From assembly GCF_000718305.1 (NCBI RefSeq), contig NZ_JOFQ01000023.1, forward strand, positions 66,662 through 130,661: a DNA stretch of 64,000 nucleotides, written 5' to 3'. The notes under the pieces are model-generated. The model was given only the letters and a program-made list of their open reading frames with translations, did no database searches and was not told the origin of the DNA. Both the position numbers and the translations under genes were made by a program. The stretch is from Streptomyces niger (GTDB taxonomy: Bacteria; Actinomycetota; Actinomycetes; Streptomycetales; Streptomycetaceae). Positions within the stretch are counted from its first letter, which is position 1. Every line of letters starts with the position of its first letter. This document shows positions 8,087 to 17,199 of the stretch, in pieces.

Positions 8087-8698
8087 GACCACGACAGTAC
8101 CGAGCGCCCGCGTCACCAGGCCCGGGCGCTACCGCCCGCCTCGCACGCTGGCAACTCCAAACGGACAGCCGGAAGCGTGGATGACTTCAGGAGCCTTGGC
8201 ACAGCGCGGCAGGAGCCCGGCAGTCCCACGGCATGTAGTCCCGCTCCGGGCAGAGATCGAGGGGATCCGGCTGGCGCGCTCCGTGTGTGTGCACTCCGCG
8301 CGTGTGTGCGCTGTGATGCTGCGGAAACCAGCCGTTGGTCAATCGTGAGGGCCGGAGCGGTCGCACCAGCGAGCCGATGAGCCGGCACCGGGCACCTCGC
8401 CCTGCCACGGTTGGCCCTCGCCTTCCCTGCTGCCCCGCAACTCGGTGGGGGGAGGAGACATGCCTCGGTACGGGTGGGCTCGCGGGATCTACTGTCACCA
8501 GCTCGCCGACGGGCCAGTGTGCTGGCGATCTCCAGTGGTCTCCACAGGCGTACCAGCTCCAGGTGCCGCGGGCCGTGCCCCGTGCGGCCGCGCCCACTTC
8601 CATAGGCGGGCGCGCCGGGTGGGCTGTTGGGCGGTTGGGCGGTTGGGCGGTTCGACCTGTCGCCGTACCGCCCACCCCACTGCGGGTCTGTCTCCGGG
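8087..8698. other. gene-poor stretch with 8-bp repeat
   Basis: No gene recognised. An 8-bp unit (GGGCGGTT) is repeated three to four times at about 8623-8655, roughly 45 bp beyond the stop of the lipoprotein gene that reads toward it. Confidence 0.55.
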
Positions 8699-9430
8699 TC
8701 ACTCCGTTGTGGCGACCGGGCCGACGAAGGTGCCCGGGCGGGTGGCGCCCGACTGATCCAGCAGCGCACCGCCGTACGGCCAGTCCAGCACGATGTTCCG
8801 GCGCTCGTTCGGCGGTGTGATCACTACCTGGTTCGGTGCGAACTTCCGGTCATCCTCGCGGGTCGACGCCAGGAAGGTGATGTCGAAGACGGCCTTCCCG
8901 CCGGCATCGAGCCGGACGGACTCCGGCTTTTTGTTACTGCGTCGCAGATCCCAGGTGCTGCCGTGGGTGGTCTGGAACTGGACGCCGGGGAAGCCGGCCA
9001 GGGTGCACCCGGTCGTGCCGGTATTCGTCAGCACCACCCGGGCAGTCTGCTGCCCGTCGTAGTCCATGTCCGGTCCACCCTCGAAGGACGACCACGCGGC
9101 CTTGAGGTGGCCGCTGGTGCACCGGCGCGCCGATGAGGAGCCGTCGGAGGCGCTGCCCGCCTTGGCCTCGGCCGCCTTGCCGGAGCCGCCCGTGGACCCG
9201 CCGGTGCCGCCGGAGGAACCGCCCGGGTCGATGGTGGGCGTGCCACCCGGGTCCGGGTCGACGGTGGGTGTACCGCCCGGGTGGATGGGCGTGGCGGCCG
9301 AGGACGGGCCCTGCTGGGCATCGGTTGCGGTATCGCCGCCTCCACAGGCGGTGAGCGAGAACGCCGCAGCGGCGATCAATGAGGCCACCGCGACGGTGCG
9401 GGTGCGGCGAACAGCGGTCTTGCGCGGCAT
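8699..9430 (-). CDS. DUF4232-type secreted lipoprotein
   Basis: A 243-aa protein starting MPRKTAVRRTRT at 9430, preceded by AGGGGG. A signal peptide (about residues 1-29) ends in the lipobox LTAC followed by GGGDTA, so it should be lipid-anchored outside the membrane. A Pro/Gly/Ser/Thr-rich linker follows (about 35-95, with PGGTPTVDPDPGGTPTIDPG repeats). The DUF4232 beta domain runs from the Cys of RRCTSGHL (about 104) to the end: VVLTNTGTTGCTLAGFPGV, then AVFDITFLAS. Two Cys probably form a disulfide. The function of DUF4232 is unknown. It is a stand-alone gene. The linker is itself internally repetitive. Confidence 0.85.
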   Translation of the reverse strand: MPRKTAVRRTRTVAVASLIAAAAFSLTACGGGDTATDAQQGPSSAATPIHPGGTPTVDPDPGGTPTIDPGGSSGGTGGSTGGSGKAAEAKAGSASDGSSSARRCTSGHLKAAWSSFEGGPDMDYDGQQTARVVLTNTGTTGCTLAGFPGVQFQTTHGSTWDLRRSNKKPESVRLDAGGKAVFDITFLASTREDDRKFAPNQVVITPPNERRNIVLDWPYGGALLDQSGATRPGTFVGPVATTE

Positions 9431-9517
9431 GAAAACCCCCTGGTGGTTGGCGTGCTCCCGGGACGCGGTGCCTTCCGCGTCCTGCACACCACCCTGTTCG
9501 CCGCCGCTGTTGATCGA

Positions 9518-9610
9518 CTAATCCCTGACTAACGCATCCCTGGCGCGCCGCCACTCCTCCACGTGTTCGTTGCGCTCGCGCCACCGCTCCTCCGTACGCA
9601 GGCAGGACAT
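9518..9610 (-). CDS. possible small ORF, 30 aa
   Basis: Minus-strand ORF reading MSCLRTEERWRERNEHVEEW and then RRARDALVRD before TAG. The composition is protein-like (charged amphipathic helix), unlike surrounding noise. A GTG six codons upstream (9628) is an alternative start. No strong ribosome-binding site is visible. It could be a genuine small protein or the end of a lost gene. Confidence 0.3.
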   Translation of the reverse strand: MSCLRTEERWRERNEHVEEWRRARDALVRD

Positions 9611-9775
9611 GTATCGCCGAACACCCACAATCTCACCCGTACTTCAATCCACCAGCTCCTCCTGAACCAACCAGGCCGGGCGATGGTTCGGCTTTCTCGC
9701 AAACCTGGAAGGGACATCCGCGCTTGGGTCAAGGAATGGAACGAGAACCCGACCTCCGGCAGGCCACAAAGTGAA

Positions 9776-9810
9776 CCGGGGTGCCATCCAACGGGCAGAT
9801 GGCACCCCGG
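9776..9810. terminator. orphan strong hairpin
   Basis: Perfect 13-bp arms CCGGGGTGCCATC / GATGGCACCCCGG around a 9-nt loop. No recognised gene ends here, so it may mark an unannotated transcript. Confidence 0.45.
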
Positions 9811-10130
9811 GCAGGTCGTGGGCGCCAGGGGGTTGTCTGGTCACCCGGGGCATGCGCACTAAGGAAACAGGGTTTCGTGCGCCGGCCTGTGACCTGCCAC
9901 CCGCCGAGGGGGACTAGTCCTGGCGGGAGTAGGCGGCGCCTTCGGGCGCGGGTGTTGAGCGAGCAGCATTGGCGCTGCCGGCCGGCTCAGAGGCCTTGAC
10001 GGTGAATTCCCTCTGGTCGATCAGCATTCCGGTGTCCCATTTCCGTGCCGCCACGTCGCACTGGGGCGTGTGCCCTTCCGGGAGGACCCGAGACACGTCG
10101 AAGACGCGCTTGTGGTGGCCGGGGCCCACC

Positions 10131-10226
10131 TGTGGTGGCCGGAAGCGCTCCCCTTGTGATGGTCGGAGGTGCTCCGCTTGTGGTGGCCGGAGATGGTCCG
10201 CTCGTGGTGACTGGAGATGTTGGGGC
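10131..10226. repeat. 24-bp imperfect tandem array
   Basis: Units beginning TGTGGTGGCC or variants start at 10131, 10155, 10179 and 10203; a further copy of the first ten bases lies at 10111. The frame stays open through the array on both strands, but neither reading resembles a protein. Confidence 0.75.
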
Positions 10227-10633
10227 TGTCGACGAGCGGCGTACGGCAGTCACCTCTTTTGGGCGGACCATGATGCGATGCCGTCTTTCTTCGTGTCGGT
10301 GACGGTGCGGCGGCCGCCGTGCGCCTTCAAGGCGCGGGTCATACGCACGACTGCCTCCTGACGAGGGTGAGCGGGAGGTTCACCCGGTGAGCTGACGCTT
10401 GGCCCGCCGGCCGTCCCATTGCGGCCAGCGAGCCGGTGTAGGGGGTAAGCCCCGGTAGCCCCCTCGCTCCTGTCCCGGCGAGCTGTCCGGGCGTGAGGCC
10501 GGCGGTTCCGAGTCGAGCCGGGCAGAGCTTGGCTGAGCTGGGCGAAGCGCGCAGCGGGGCCGTCTGCTGGGCCGTCCCCTGTGCGGTCCAGCAGACGAGC
10601 ACCCGATGCGGTTGCACGCCGGCGGGCTGAGCG

Positions 10634-11182
10634 TCAAACGCGGGGAGAAGCCGCGAATGCGGTGCCCCGGTAGCCGTGGCCGTCGTTGTTCCAGTCCAAG
10701 TACAGCGTGCCGTCGGTCAGCGCGTACTTGCCGATCGTGGTCTTGTAGGTGGGTGTGCGGTACGAGCCGTTGTAGTTGCCGCTGTAGGCGCTGTTCTCCA
10801 GCTGCTGCTCGATGCCCGGGAGCTTGTGCGACTTCACCATGGGGTCCGTCCCCGACCGGCTCTTCTTCACCATGAGCCTGTAGTAGGCACCGTCGAAGAG
10901 CGAGGAATCGTCCACCTGCCCGTACACCGGGCCGTCCCAGCTGATGCGGGCGTAGCTGTAGAGGGAGGATCCCGAGCGCTTCGCGCAGTTCCGCACGGTC
11001 ACATCCCAGTTGTCCGGCGCCGGGCCGGTGTAGGACGCGTCGTCGATCGTGGCGTGACTGGTCTTGCAGTGGTAGCTCGCCGCGGACGCGGCCGGAGCCG
11101 TCGCGAGCAGGGCGCCGGAGATCGCCACCGCGGCGCACAGCACTGTGGCGGAGGTCCGTCCGGCGGAACGGGCGTGGGCCAT
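10634..11182 (-). CDS. secreted protein of unknown function
   Basis: A 182-aa protein with an AAAGAAGA ribosome-binding site before ATG 11182. It has a Sec signal peptide with a twin-Ala cleavage region (LLATAPAASAASYHC, cleavage about residue 35). The mature part of about 147 aa is rich in Tyr, Ser and Asn. Two Cys (SYHCKTSH and VRNCAKRS) are placed for a disulfide. There is a GKYALTDGTLYLDWNNDGHG segment near the C-terminus. No family recognised. It is monocistronic. Extracellular location is well supported; function is not. Confidence 0.8.
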   Translation of the reverse strand: MAHARSAGRTSATVLCAAVAISGALLATAPAASAASYHCKTSHATIDDASYTGPAPDNWDVTVRNCAKRSGSSLYSYARISWDGPVYGQVDDSSLFDGAYYRLMVKKSRSGTDPMVKSHKLPGIEQQLENSAYSGNYNGSYRTPTYKTTIGKYALTDGTLYLDWNNDGHGYRGTAFAASPRV

Positions 11183-12072
11183 GGATCTTCTTTCTATGGG
11201 GAAGCGACGTGCAGAGTCGCCGCCCGCTGAGGCGATGGGTGTTTTCGAGGAGGTGTTATCCGGCGGACCTGGCTGACCGCGGACGTGGCCAGGGAGGTTG
11301 TGGGCCGGGCTGCGTACGAGTCACGCAGACGCGCAACAGCCCGTCAGCCGGATGTTTTGTCTTGGGCGGCACTCAGGTCACGGTGCCGGTGCCCTCCTGC
11401 GTCAACAGGACAGCACCAGCCACCTGCCGGGCTCTCACGGCCGTGGGAGTCGTCGCGTCTGGCGGTCACGTCATCTCCCTCCTCCCTGGTGTCCGGCCGC
11501 ATCTCGCGGCGAGATGGGTCCTTCATCGGTTCGGCATCGGCTTGGCCTGAGCTGTCCGGCCTGGCCCGGCCCGACCTGGTCCGGCCCGGTCCGGCCTGAA
11601 CCGGCCTGGTGTTTACCGGTCCCGCGGAGCTCCGGACACAAACAAGGTATGGACGCCTCGCCTGCCCCCGTTCCGTGTGGGCTCGGCGGGGCGGACGTGA
11701 CCATCATTACTGGTCATGGCCCCTCATGACGAAAAAGGGAACGGAACTTTCCCTTTCGACGATGCCTCGTAGTAATTCCCGTTGACGGGACGTCACTGTC
11801 GAGCGAGGGTCTTCCAACTGCCGAGCGGGGACCCTCCAGGCGCGGCGCAGGACCAGGCACGCCTACCGAGCGTCCGCATCATCCGATGGGTGGCAGGCGG
11901 CAGGTGACAGGAGGCAGATGGCAGGTGGCAGGCGGCAGATGGCAGGTGGCAGGTGGCAGCCGTGATGAACGCGGTGATCGTGGCGAAAGAGGGCACCAGG
12001 GGCAGGATGGCCTCGCGCAACTGAAGCAGCCACCCAGACCGGCTGACCACTTGCCCCTATTGGAGGCGCTTG
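11183..12072. other. gene-poor stretch with two microrepeat tracts
   Basis: No gene recognised. Tract one (about 11555-11615) is a run of CCGGCC/GGTCCGGCC-type units. Tract two (about 11887-11960) repeats a 7-bp GGCAGGT/GGCAGAT unit about ten times. The second lies just beyond the stop of the regulator gene at 12073. Confidence 0.6.
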
Positions 12073-13563
12073 TCAGTCGGCGTCGGGTTCGCCGTCGATC
12101 ATCCAGGTAGCGTGTTGGAGCGGGCTGTTCTCATGCGCCTCGGTCAGCACATGGGCCCGCGTGGTCTGCCCGGTGCGCGGGTCGAAGAAAGGTCGGGGTT
12201 CGCTGCTGACGGCCACGTCGCCGTGTTCGCGAATCCATGTCGCGGCACTTCGATAGGCTTGGTGGAGATTGGGTCGTTCATTTATTCTGCGTAGAATGCG
12301 CTTGAGGTCAGGGTCGCCCGAATTGCTTTGATCGACCGCGGCGACGTGCGCCAACGCCAGAGTGCGCCAGTGACGGTCGTACGCCCTCTGGTTTCCGGCA
12401 CCCAAGAGTCTGGCGGCGTGCCGATGGAACAGAATGTATTCCACGCCGTTGGACAAGGGCATGGCTCCGGGCTGGTTCGGAATGAAGGGCCCGGGCGCGA
12501 AGAGTTCCTTGTACGCCTTGTTGCAGTACACCACCCGCCATCCGATGGTGTACAGGACAGAGGGTCGCTGGATGCTGTCCACATAGGCCCGCCGGGTGGG
12601 CATATCCGGCAAGCACCGTGGGTCGATGCCGTATTGCGGCGGAGCGACGCGCCCGGCCAGTCGAAAGATGGCCGCACGGATGTCATCTGGCGGTTCCAGG
12701 CCGTGAACCAGCTCCTCCAGCTCCTCCAGGGGCAGCTCAGCCGCCCGGGCCATCCGATTGGCGACCGTCTTCACGTGGATTCCGATGCGGTCCGCAAGCG
12801 CCCTTCTGGTTGTCTTGCCGGCCTTCATCTGCAGCTCAAGCAGCCCGCGGATCAGCGCATTGGGGTCACGCCGCGTCTCCTCTCGCATTCGCCCTTCATC
12901 AGACAGGAAAGGCATGGACGGCGGGGAAGGCTTGGAGGGTGCGGGAGGCATGGTCGGCGGGGAAGACATGGAGGGCGTGGGAGGTATGGAGGGCGTGGGA
13001 GGTATGGGCGGTGGGGAGGGCAGGGAGGGCAGAGAAAGGGAGGAAGGCACGGAGGGTGGGGAAGACGAGGGAGGCGGGGAGGGCGGGGAAGACGCGGATG
13101 GCGGGGAAGGCGCGGTTGGCGGGGAAACAGCTCGGCGCGTCGGCCGCTTCCCCGTCGACGTCGACGATTCACTTTGCGAGGCGGGTGGAGTGAGGGGGCA
13201 GGCGGCGGCGAGGGACCGTTTTACGCAGTTCAGCTGTTCCTTGGTCATTCCTGACAGGAAGTGGAGCATGGCATCCTCGGGATCAGCAGCCTGATCCCAT
13301 TCCTTCCGCATGCGGTCAGCGGTCCGACTCGCCTGGGTGTAAACGGGGAGATAGCCGGCGGTTCGGCTCCCCGCACTCACCACCACCCCCTTGTCCCGGA
13401 GGTCGTACACCACGGTCGCCACCGTGGGATAGGCGTACGGCGGCTCACCGCGGAGGCTGCGCCCCTCGTTGACCCTTTTGAGCAGATCGCGAATTCGCAC
13501 TGGTTCACCGGGCTTGAGCCACATGTGATCCAGAATGTCGCATTCGAGATCAGTGAGATTCAT
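12073..13563 (-). CDS. BlaI-like / Pro-Ser linker / HTH-MmyB-like fusion regulator
   Basis: About 496 aa from ATG 13563, which opens MNLTDLECDILDHMWLKPGE, the normal start of BlaI/MecI winged-helix repressors. That domain runs to about residue 80 (AYPTVATVVYDLRDKGVVV). Residues about 125-225 are an almost pure Pro/Ser linker with SPPS and PTPSIPP units. Next come an XRE-like HTH (TTRRALADRIGIHVKTVANR, about 245-270) and an MmyB-like ligand domain (PSVLYTIGWRVVYCNKAYKE, NGVEYILFHRHAARLLGAG). So one chain carries two unrelated DNA-binding folds plus a PAS-like sensor. A TTG at 13650 is an alternative start. BlaI proteins normally answer beta-lactam receptor proteases, and none is adjacent. The target is unknown. 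Confidence 0.8.
   Translation of the reverse strand: MNLTDLECDILDHMWLKPGEPVRIRDLLKRVNEGRSLRGEPPYAYPTVATVVYDLRDKGVVVSAGSRTAGYLPVYTQASRTADRMRKEWDQAADPEDAMLHFLSGMTKEQLNCVKRSLAAACPLTPPASQSESSTSTGKRPTRRAVSPPTAPSPPSASSPPSPPPSSSPPSVPSSLSLPSLPSPPPIPPTPSIPPTPSMSSPPTMPPAPSKPSPPSMPFLSDEGRMREETRRDPNALIRGLLELQMKAGKTTRRALADRIGIHVKTVANRMARAAELPLEELEELVHGLEPPDDIRAAIFRLAGRVAPPQYGIDPRCLPDMPTRRAYVDSIQRPSVLYTIGWRVVYCNKAYKELFAPGPFIPNQPGAMPLSNGVEYILFHRHAARLLGAGNQRAYDRHWRTLALAHVAAVDQSNSGDPDLKRILRRINERPNLHQAYRSAATWIREHGDVAVSSEPRPFFDPRTGQTTRAHVLTEAHENSPLQHATWMIDGEPDAD
12900..13170. repeat. G-rich purine tract encoding the Pro/Ser linker
   Basis: On the plus strand this 270-bp stretch is nearly all G and A with many GGG runs separated by short spacers, built from degenerate GGAGGYRTGG-type units. 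The minus strand encodes the Pro/Ser linker of the fusion regulator. Such tracts are prone to slippage and can form G-quadruplexes. Confidence 0.7.
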
Positions 13564-13800
13564 GGCGGCAGCGTAGTAGAAAAGGGCGCCCGATTCCGCC
13601 TCGCCTTCCGCCCGCAGCACCCCTCCCACCTGCACTGATGTAGCATTCAACGACTACGCGGCCGCGTTCCCGGCGCGCACCGCCGGAGTCGTACGGACTT
13701 CCTCGTTCCGCCTTTGCGTGTTCGTGCGACGACCGGTGGGCAGACTTGATCAACAGCCTGTCCTGGCGCTCAGCGCCACCTACCGCAAAGGACTTCTCGC

Positions 13801-15171
13801 GTGGCAGTCGAAGCCGCCCCGTCTGTCGAAAGCAGAGCGATACCCCGAGTGCCGGGAGCCTTGCCCCTCCTCGGACACGCCCCAGCCCTCATCCGGGACC
13901 CCTTCGGCTTCCTCCTGTCCCTGCGGGACCATGCCGACGACCGGGGCTTGGTACGCATTCAACTGGGCTGGATGCCCGTCTACGTCGTCACCACCCACGA
14001 GCGGCTGCACGACCTCCTGGTGGGGCAGGGCAGGCGCGTGGAGAAGGGGCGCTTCTTCCAGCGCCTGAAGAGACTGGCCGGCGAGGGGCTCTCCACCGCG
14101 GACGGAGAACTGCACCGCCGCAACCGGCGCCTGATCCAGCCGATGTTCAGCAAGGAACGCATCGCCGGCTACTCCGAGATCATGAGCCGCAACGCTCGCA
14201 CCCTGGCGGGATCCTGGCGGCCGGGGCAGCGCGTCGACATCTACGAAGAGGCCGCCGGCTACAGCATCGACTCCATCGCCATGAGCCTGTTCTCCTCCGA
14301 CATCGGGACGCCGGCGGTGGAGACGATCCGCACCGAACTCCCTGTCCTGCTGGACATGCTCCTCAAGCGGGCCGCCTCCCCCAAGTTCCTCGATCGCCTG
14401 CCGGTCCGCTACAACCGCCTCTTCGACCGCGCCTCCCACCAACTGAGCAGCGTGATCGATCAGGTCATCGGCACCGCCCGCGCCGGCGGCCACGCCGACG
14501 AACACGACGACCTGCTGGCTCAACTGCTGCGGGAGAAGGAACTCGAGGACACCCAGGTACGCGACGAGGTGGCCACGCTCCTGTTCGCCGGAGCGGAGAC
14601 CACCGCCTCGACCCTGGCCTGGGCCTGGCACTATCTCGCCCACCACCCCGAGGTGGACCGGCAGGTGGTCGACGAGGTACGGCAGGTCGCCGGCGACCGG
14701 CCGGTGACCATCGCCGACGTCCCCCAGCTGACCACCCTGCGACGCGTGCTGGACGAGGTGATCCGGCTGCACGGCGTCACCTTCTTGATGCGCCGCACCA
14801 TCGAGCCGATCACCCTCGGCGACACGACGCTGCCCGCGGGAGCAGAGGTGGCGTTCTCCATGTACGCCATCCACCGCGACCCGGCCGTCTTCGGGAGCGA
14901 CGCCCACGCCTTCAACCCCGACCGATGGTTGGACCACCCGGACATCAAGCGCTCGTTCATGCCGTTCGGCGGCGGCAACCGCAAGTGCATCGGGGACCAG
15001 TTCGCCCTCGCCGAGGCCACCATCGCCGTCGCGGAGGTGCTGCGATCCTGGCGCATGGAGCCGCTGCCCGGCCATACCCCGCAGCAGGTGATCTCGGCTG
15101 TGGCCCGGCCGGACCGGGTACCCATGACCGTCCAACCACGCGAGCCCGGCCCCACGGCCGGCAGCCACTGA
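13801..15171 (+). CDS. cytochrome P450 (class resembling pentalenene oxygenase)
   Basis: A 456-aa protein, GTG start at 13801 with AAGGA upstream. All P450 marks are intact: Pro-rich start (IPRVPGALPLLGHAP), I-helix AGAETT at 263-268, K-helix ExxR at Glu319/Arg322, and the haem loop FGGGNRKCIG with ligand Cys396. It therefore binds haem and should mono-oxygenate a small hydrophobic substrate with ferredoxin partners encoded elsewhere. The N-terminal pattern PLLGHAPALIRDPFGFLLSL recalls Streptomyces pentalenene oxygenase-like CYPs, but no terpene cyclase is nearby. It is followed by a 9-bp repeat array and a second P450. Confidence 0.9.
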   Translation: MAVEAAPSVESRAIPRVPGALPLLGHAPALIRDPFGFLLSLRDHADDRGLVRIQLGWMPVYVVTTHERLHDLLVGQGRRVEKGRFFQRLKRLAGEGLSTADGELHRRNRRLIQPMFSKERIAGYSEIMSRNARTLAGSWRPGQRVDIYEEAAGYSIDSIAMSLFSSDIGTPAVETIRTELPVLLDMLLKRAASPKFLDRLPVRYNRLFDRASHQLSSVIDQVIGTARAGGHADEHDDLLAQLLREKELEDTQVRDEVATLLFAGAETTASTLAWAWHYLAHHPEVDRQVVDEVRQVAGDRPVTIADVPQLTTLRRVLDEVIRLHGVTFLMRRTIEPITLGDTTLPAGAEVAFSMYAIHRDPAVFGSDAHAFNPDRWLDHPDIKRSFMPFGGGNRKCIGDQFALAEATIAVAEVLRSWRMEPLPGHTPQQVISAVARPDRVPMTVQPREPGPTAGSH

Positions 15172-15213
15172 CCTTCATCGAGTCGGCCGCCTGGGGCGCC
15201 ACCGCTGTGACGC

Positions 15214-15340
15214 CATGTGCGTCACGTACGTCATGTGCGTCACGTACGTCACGTACGTCACGTACGTCACGTACGTCACGTACGTCACGTACGTCACGTA
15301 CGTCACGTACGTCACGTACGTCATGAACTTCATGTACGTG
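15214..15340. repeat. 9-bp minisatellite between the P450 genes
   Basis: About 14 tandem copies of CGTCACGTA with a few CGTCATGTG variants. Nine is a multiple of three, so both strands stay open (Val-Thr-Tyr on one strand, Tyr-Val-Thr on the other). The unit contains overlapping short palindromes (TACGTA, ACGT). Confidence 0.92.
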
Positions 15341-15467
15341 ATGTGGGCGGGGCCGCGCTTCCACCGCACTCCCCCACCGGTCGCCCCGCTCACCGGTCCG
15401 GTCGGGGACCCGTTTGCACTGGCACCGCGGGGAGTTGAGGGCGGTAGTCTGTTGATCACTGCTGCTC

Positions 15468-15501
15468 ACCACGCCCTGTGCGACGGCGCACGGGGCGTGG
15501 T
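15468..15501. terminator. hairpin between the P450 genes
   Basis: ACCACGCCCTGTGCG and CGCACGGGGCGTGGT pair almost perfectly around an ACGG loop, 90 bp before the second P450. It may terminate read-through from the first P450 or act as a leader structure. Confidence 0.5.
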
Positions 15502-15590
15502 AGTCCCTGCTCGGGGGCGCCGGGAAAGCCACCGTACGAACCGGCGGGCGGGACAGCAGGGGATCTGTCGCAACGCCGCTGGGAGGCACC

Positions 15591-17054
15591 ATGTCCACCT
15601 GTCCTCACCCCCATTCTTCATCTGCACCGGCGGCGCCTCCCGGCTGCCCCGCCCACACTCCGAGCAGCTCAGCCGGCCCAGCTCCCTTGCAGCGGATCTA
15701 CGGTCCCGACGCCGAGCCCCTGGGGCCGGTACTGGAGCAACTGCGCCGGCAGTACGGCGACGTGGCGCCCGTACTCGCCCCCGGTGACATCCCGGCTCAC
15801 CTGATCCTGGGTTACAACGCCATCCGGGATGCGATGCAGAGCAACACCCGTCTGATGTGCGACTCCCGCCGCGGCCGCGCCTACCAGGAGGGCCAGATCA
15901 CGGCCGACCACCCCCTGGCGCCGATGACCGCCTACCAACCCATCCTGGCGTTCGAGGACGGCGTCCCCCACGCCCGGCTGCGTGGCGCCGTGGTGGACGG
16001 CCTGGACTTCAACCGGCACTCCCTGCGCCGCTACATCACCCGGTACGCCGACCGCCTCATCGACTGCATCGCCTCCCGCGGCAAGGCCGACCTGGTCGCG
16101 GAGTACGCAGCACAGCTGCCTGCCCTGGTGCTGGCCTGGATGTACGGCATGCCCGAGGAGGAAAGCCCCGCCCTGGTGGCCGCGGTGCGCGACCTCACCA
16201 GCGGAAACGAGCGGGCCGCCGAGGGCAACGCGTTCGTGACCCGCGCCATGGAGGAGCTCGTCCGGCGCCGTCAGGCCGGCGAGACGGTGGCCAACACCGT
16301 AGGCGGCCGCGACTTCGTCACCCGCCTTCTGGACCACGAGGCGAACCTCAGCGAGCAGGAGGTCGTGGAGCACCTGCGCCTGGTGTTCGTCGCCGGTTAC
16401 ACCCCCACCGTCGCGCTGATCGCCAACACGCTGGTGGAGATCCTCACCCAGCGTCAGTTCAGTCGGGACCTGACCAGCGGGCAGATGACGCTGCCCGAGG
16501 CGCTGAACCGGGTGCTGTGGGACCACCCGCCCATCGGGCTGCTCCCCACCCGCTGGGCCGCCGGCGACATGGTCATCAGCGGCCAGCAGATCCGGGCGGG
16601 CGACATGATCATTCTGGGGATCGAGGCGGCCAACGCCGACCCCGCCGCCCGCAAGCCCGGCCCGGTCGCCCACAACGAAGGGCACCTGTCCTTCTCCACC
16701 GGCCCCCACGAATGCCCCGGCCGCGACATCGGCCGGGCCATCGCCGAGGCCGGCATCGACATTCTGCTGACCCGGCTCAGGGACCTGGAGCTGCTCGTAC
16801 CCGAGACCGAACTGCAATGGCAATCGGCCTGGGTCTCCCGTCGTCTGCTCGCCCTGCCGGTCAAGTTCACCCCGCCGCGGCCCACGGGAGTACGCACCCA
16901 GCAGCCGGAGAGGGAGACCACGACGGCCGACGCGACGGCGACGACGTCCGCCGGCAAGCCGGAACAGTGGTCCATCGACGGCGGAAGCCATGAAGCGGCC
17001 CGCCAGAGCCGCCGGCCACGCAAGACGACCGGCCGTGCACGACTGCGTCGCTGA
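15591..17054 (+). CDS. cytochrome P450 lacking ExxR (CYP157-like)
   Basis: A 487-aa protein with GGGAGG before ATG 15591. A Pro/Ser-rich start (about 1-35) precedes the P450 fold. The haem loop FSTGPHECPG puts the ligand at Cys375, and the I-helix reads AGYTPT (268-273). In the K-helix, where Glu-x-x-Arg is expected, the sequence is EALNRVLWDHPP (303-314), so the Glu/Arg pair is not in ExxR spacing. From memory, CYP157 of S. coelicolor is the known group that replaces ExxR with a similar ...LW motif. A basic Thr/Arg tail of about 55 aa follows the catalytic core. It is probably haem-binding; catalytic competence is uncertain. Repeats begin exactly at its stop. Confidence 0.85.
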   Translation: MSTCPHPHSSSAPAAPPGCPAHTPSSSAGPAPLQRIYGPDAEPLGPVLEQLRRQYGDVAPVLAPGDIPAHLILGYNAIRDAMQSNTRLMCDSRRGRAYQEGQITADHPLAPMTAYQPILAFEDGVPHARLRGAVVDGLDFNRHSLRRYITRYADRLIDCIASRGKADLVAEYAAQLPALVLAWMYGMPEEESPALVAAVRDLTSGNERAAEGNAFVTRAMEELVRRRQAGETVANTVGGRDFVTRLLDHEANLSEQEVVEHLRLVFVAGYTPTVALIANTLVEILTQRQFSRDLTSGQMTLPEALNRVLWDHPPIGLLPTRWAAGDMVISGQQIRAGDMIILGIEAANADPAARKPGPVAHNEGHLSFSTGPHECPGRDIGRAIAEAGIDILLTRLRDLELLVPETELQWQSAWVSRRLLALPVKFTPPRPTGVRTQQPERETTTADATATTSAGKPEQWSIDGGSHEAARQSRRPRKTTGRARLRR

Positions 17055-17180
17055 CCGTCGCTGACGTCGCTCACCTTCGCTGACACCGCTGACGTCACGG
17101 ACACCGTGGACGTCGCTGACACCGCTGACGTCACGGACACCGTGGACGTCGCTGATACCGCTGATGTCACTGACACCGCT
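17054..17180. repeat. 9-bp / 36-bp higher-order array at P450 stop codon
   Basis: Starts at the TGA of the P450 gene. The basic 9-mers (GCTGACGTC, GCTGACACC, ACGGACACC, GTGGACGTC) are organised into two identical 36-bp blocks, 17079-17114 and 17115-17150, with degenerate copies on each side. Confidence 0.88.
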
Positions 17181-17199
17181 TGGGGGTACCCGCCACGGT

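Larger units (their letters stand above)
9431..10633. other. long gene-poor stretch
   Basis: No convincing full-size gene. It contains a possible 30-aa ORF (9518-9610, minus), an orphan hairpin (9776-9810) and a 24-bp repeat array (10131-10226), listed separately. Confidence 0.5.

Noticed and set aside
10045..10302. Repetitive 85-aa frame (APLVVAGD type)
   Set aside because: Arises from the 24-bp DNA array; both strands stay open and neither resembles a protein.
15214..15340. CRISPR-like array
   Set aside because: Units are contiguous 9-mers without spacers, and no cas gene is present.
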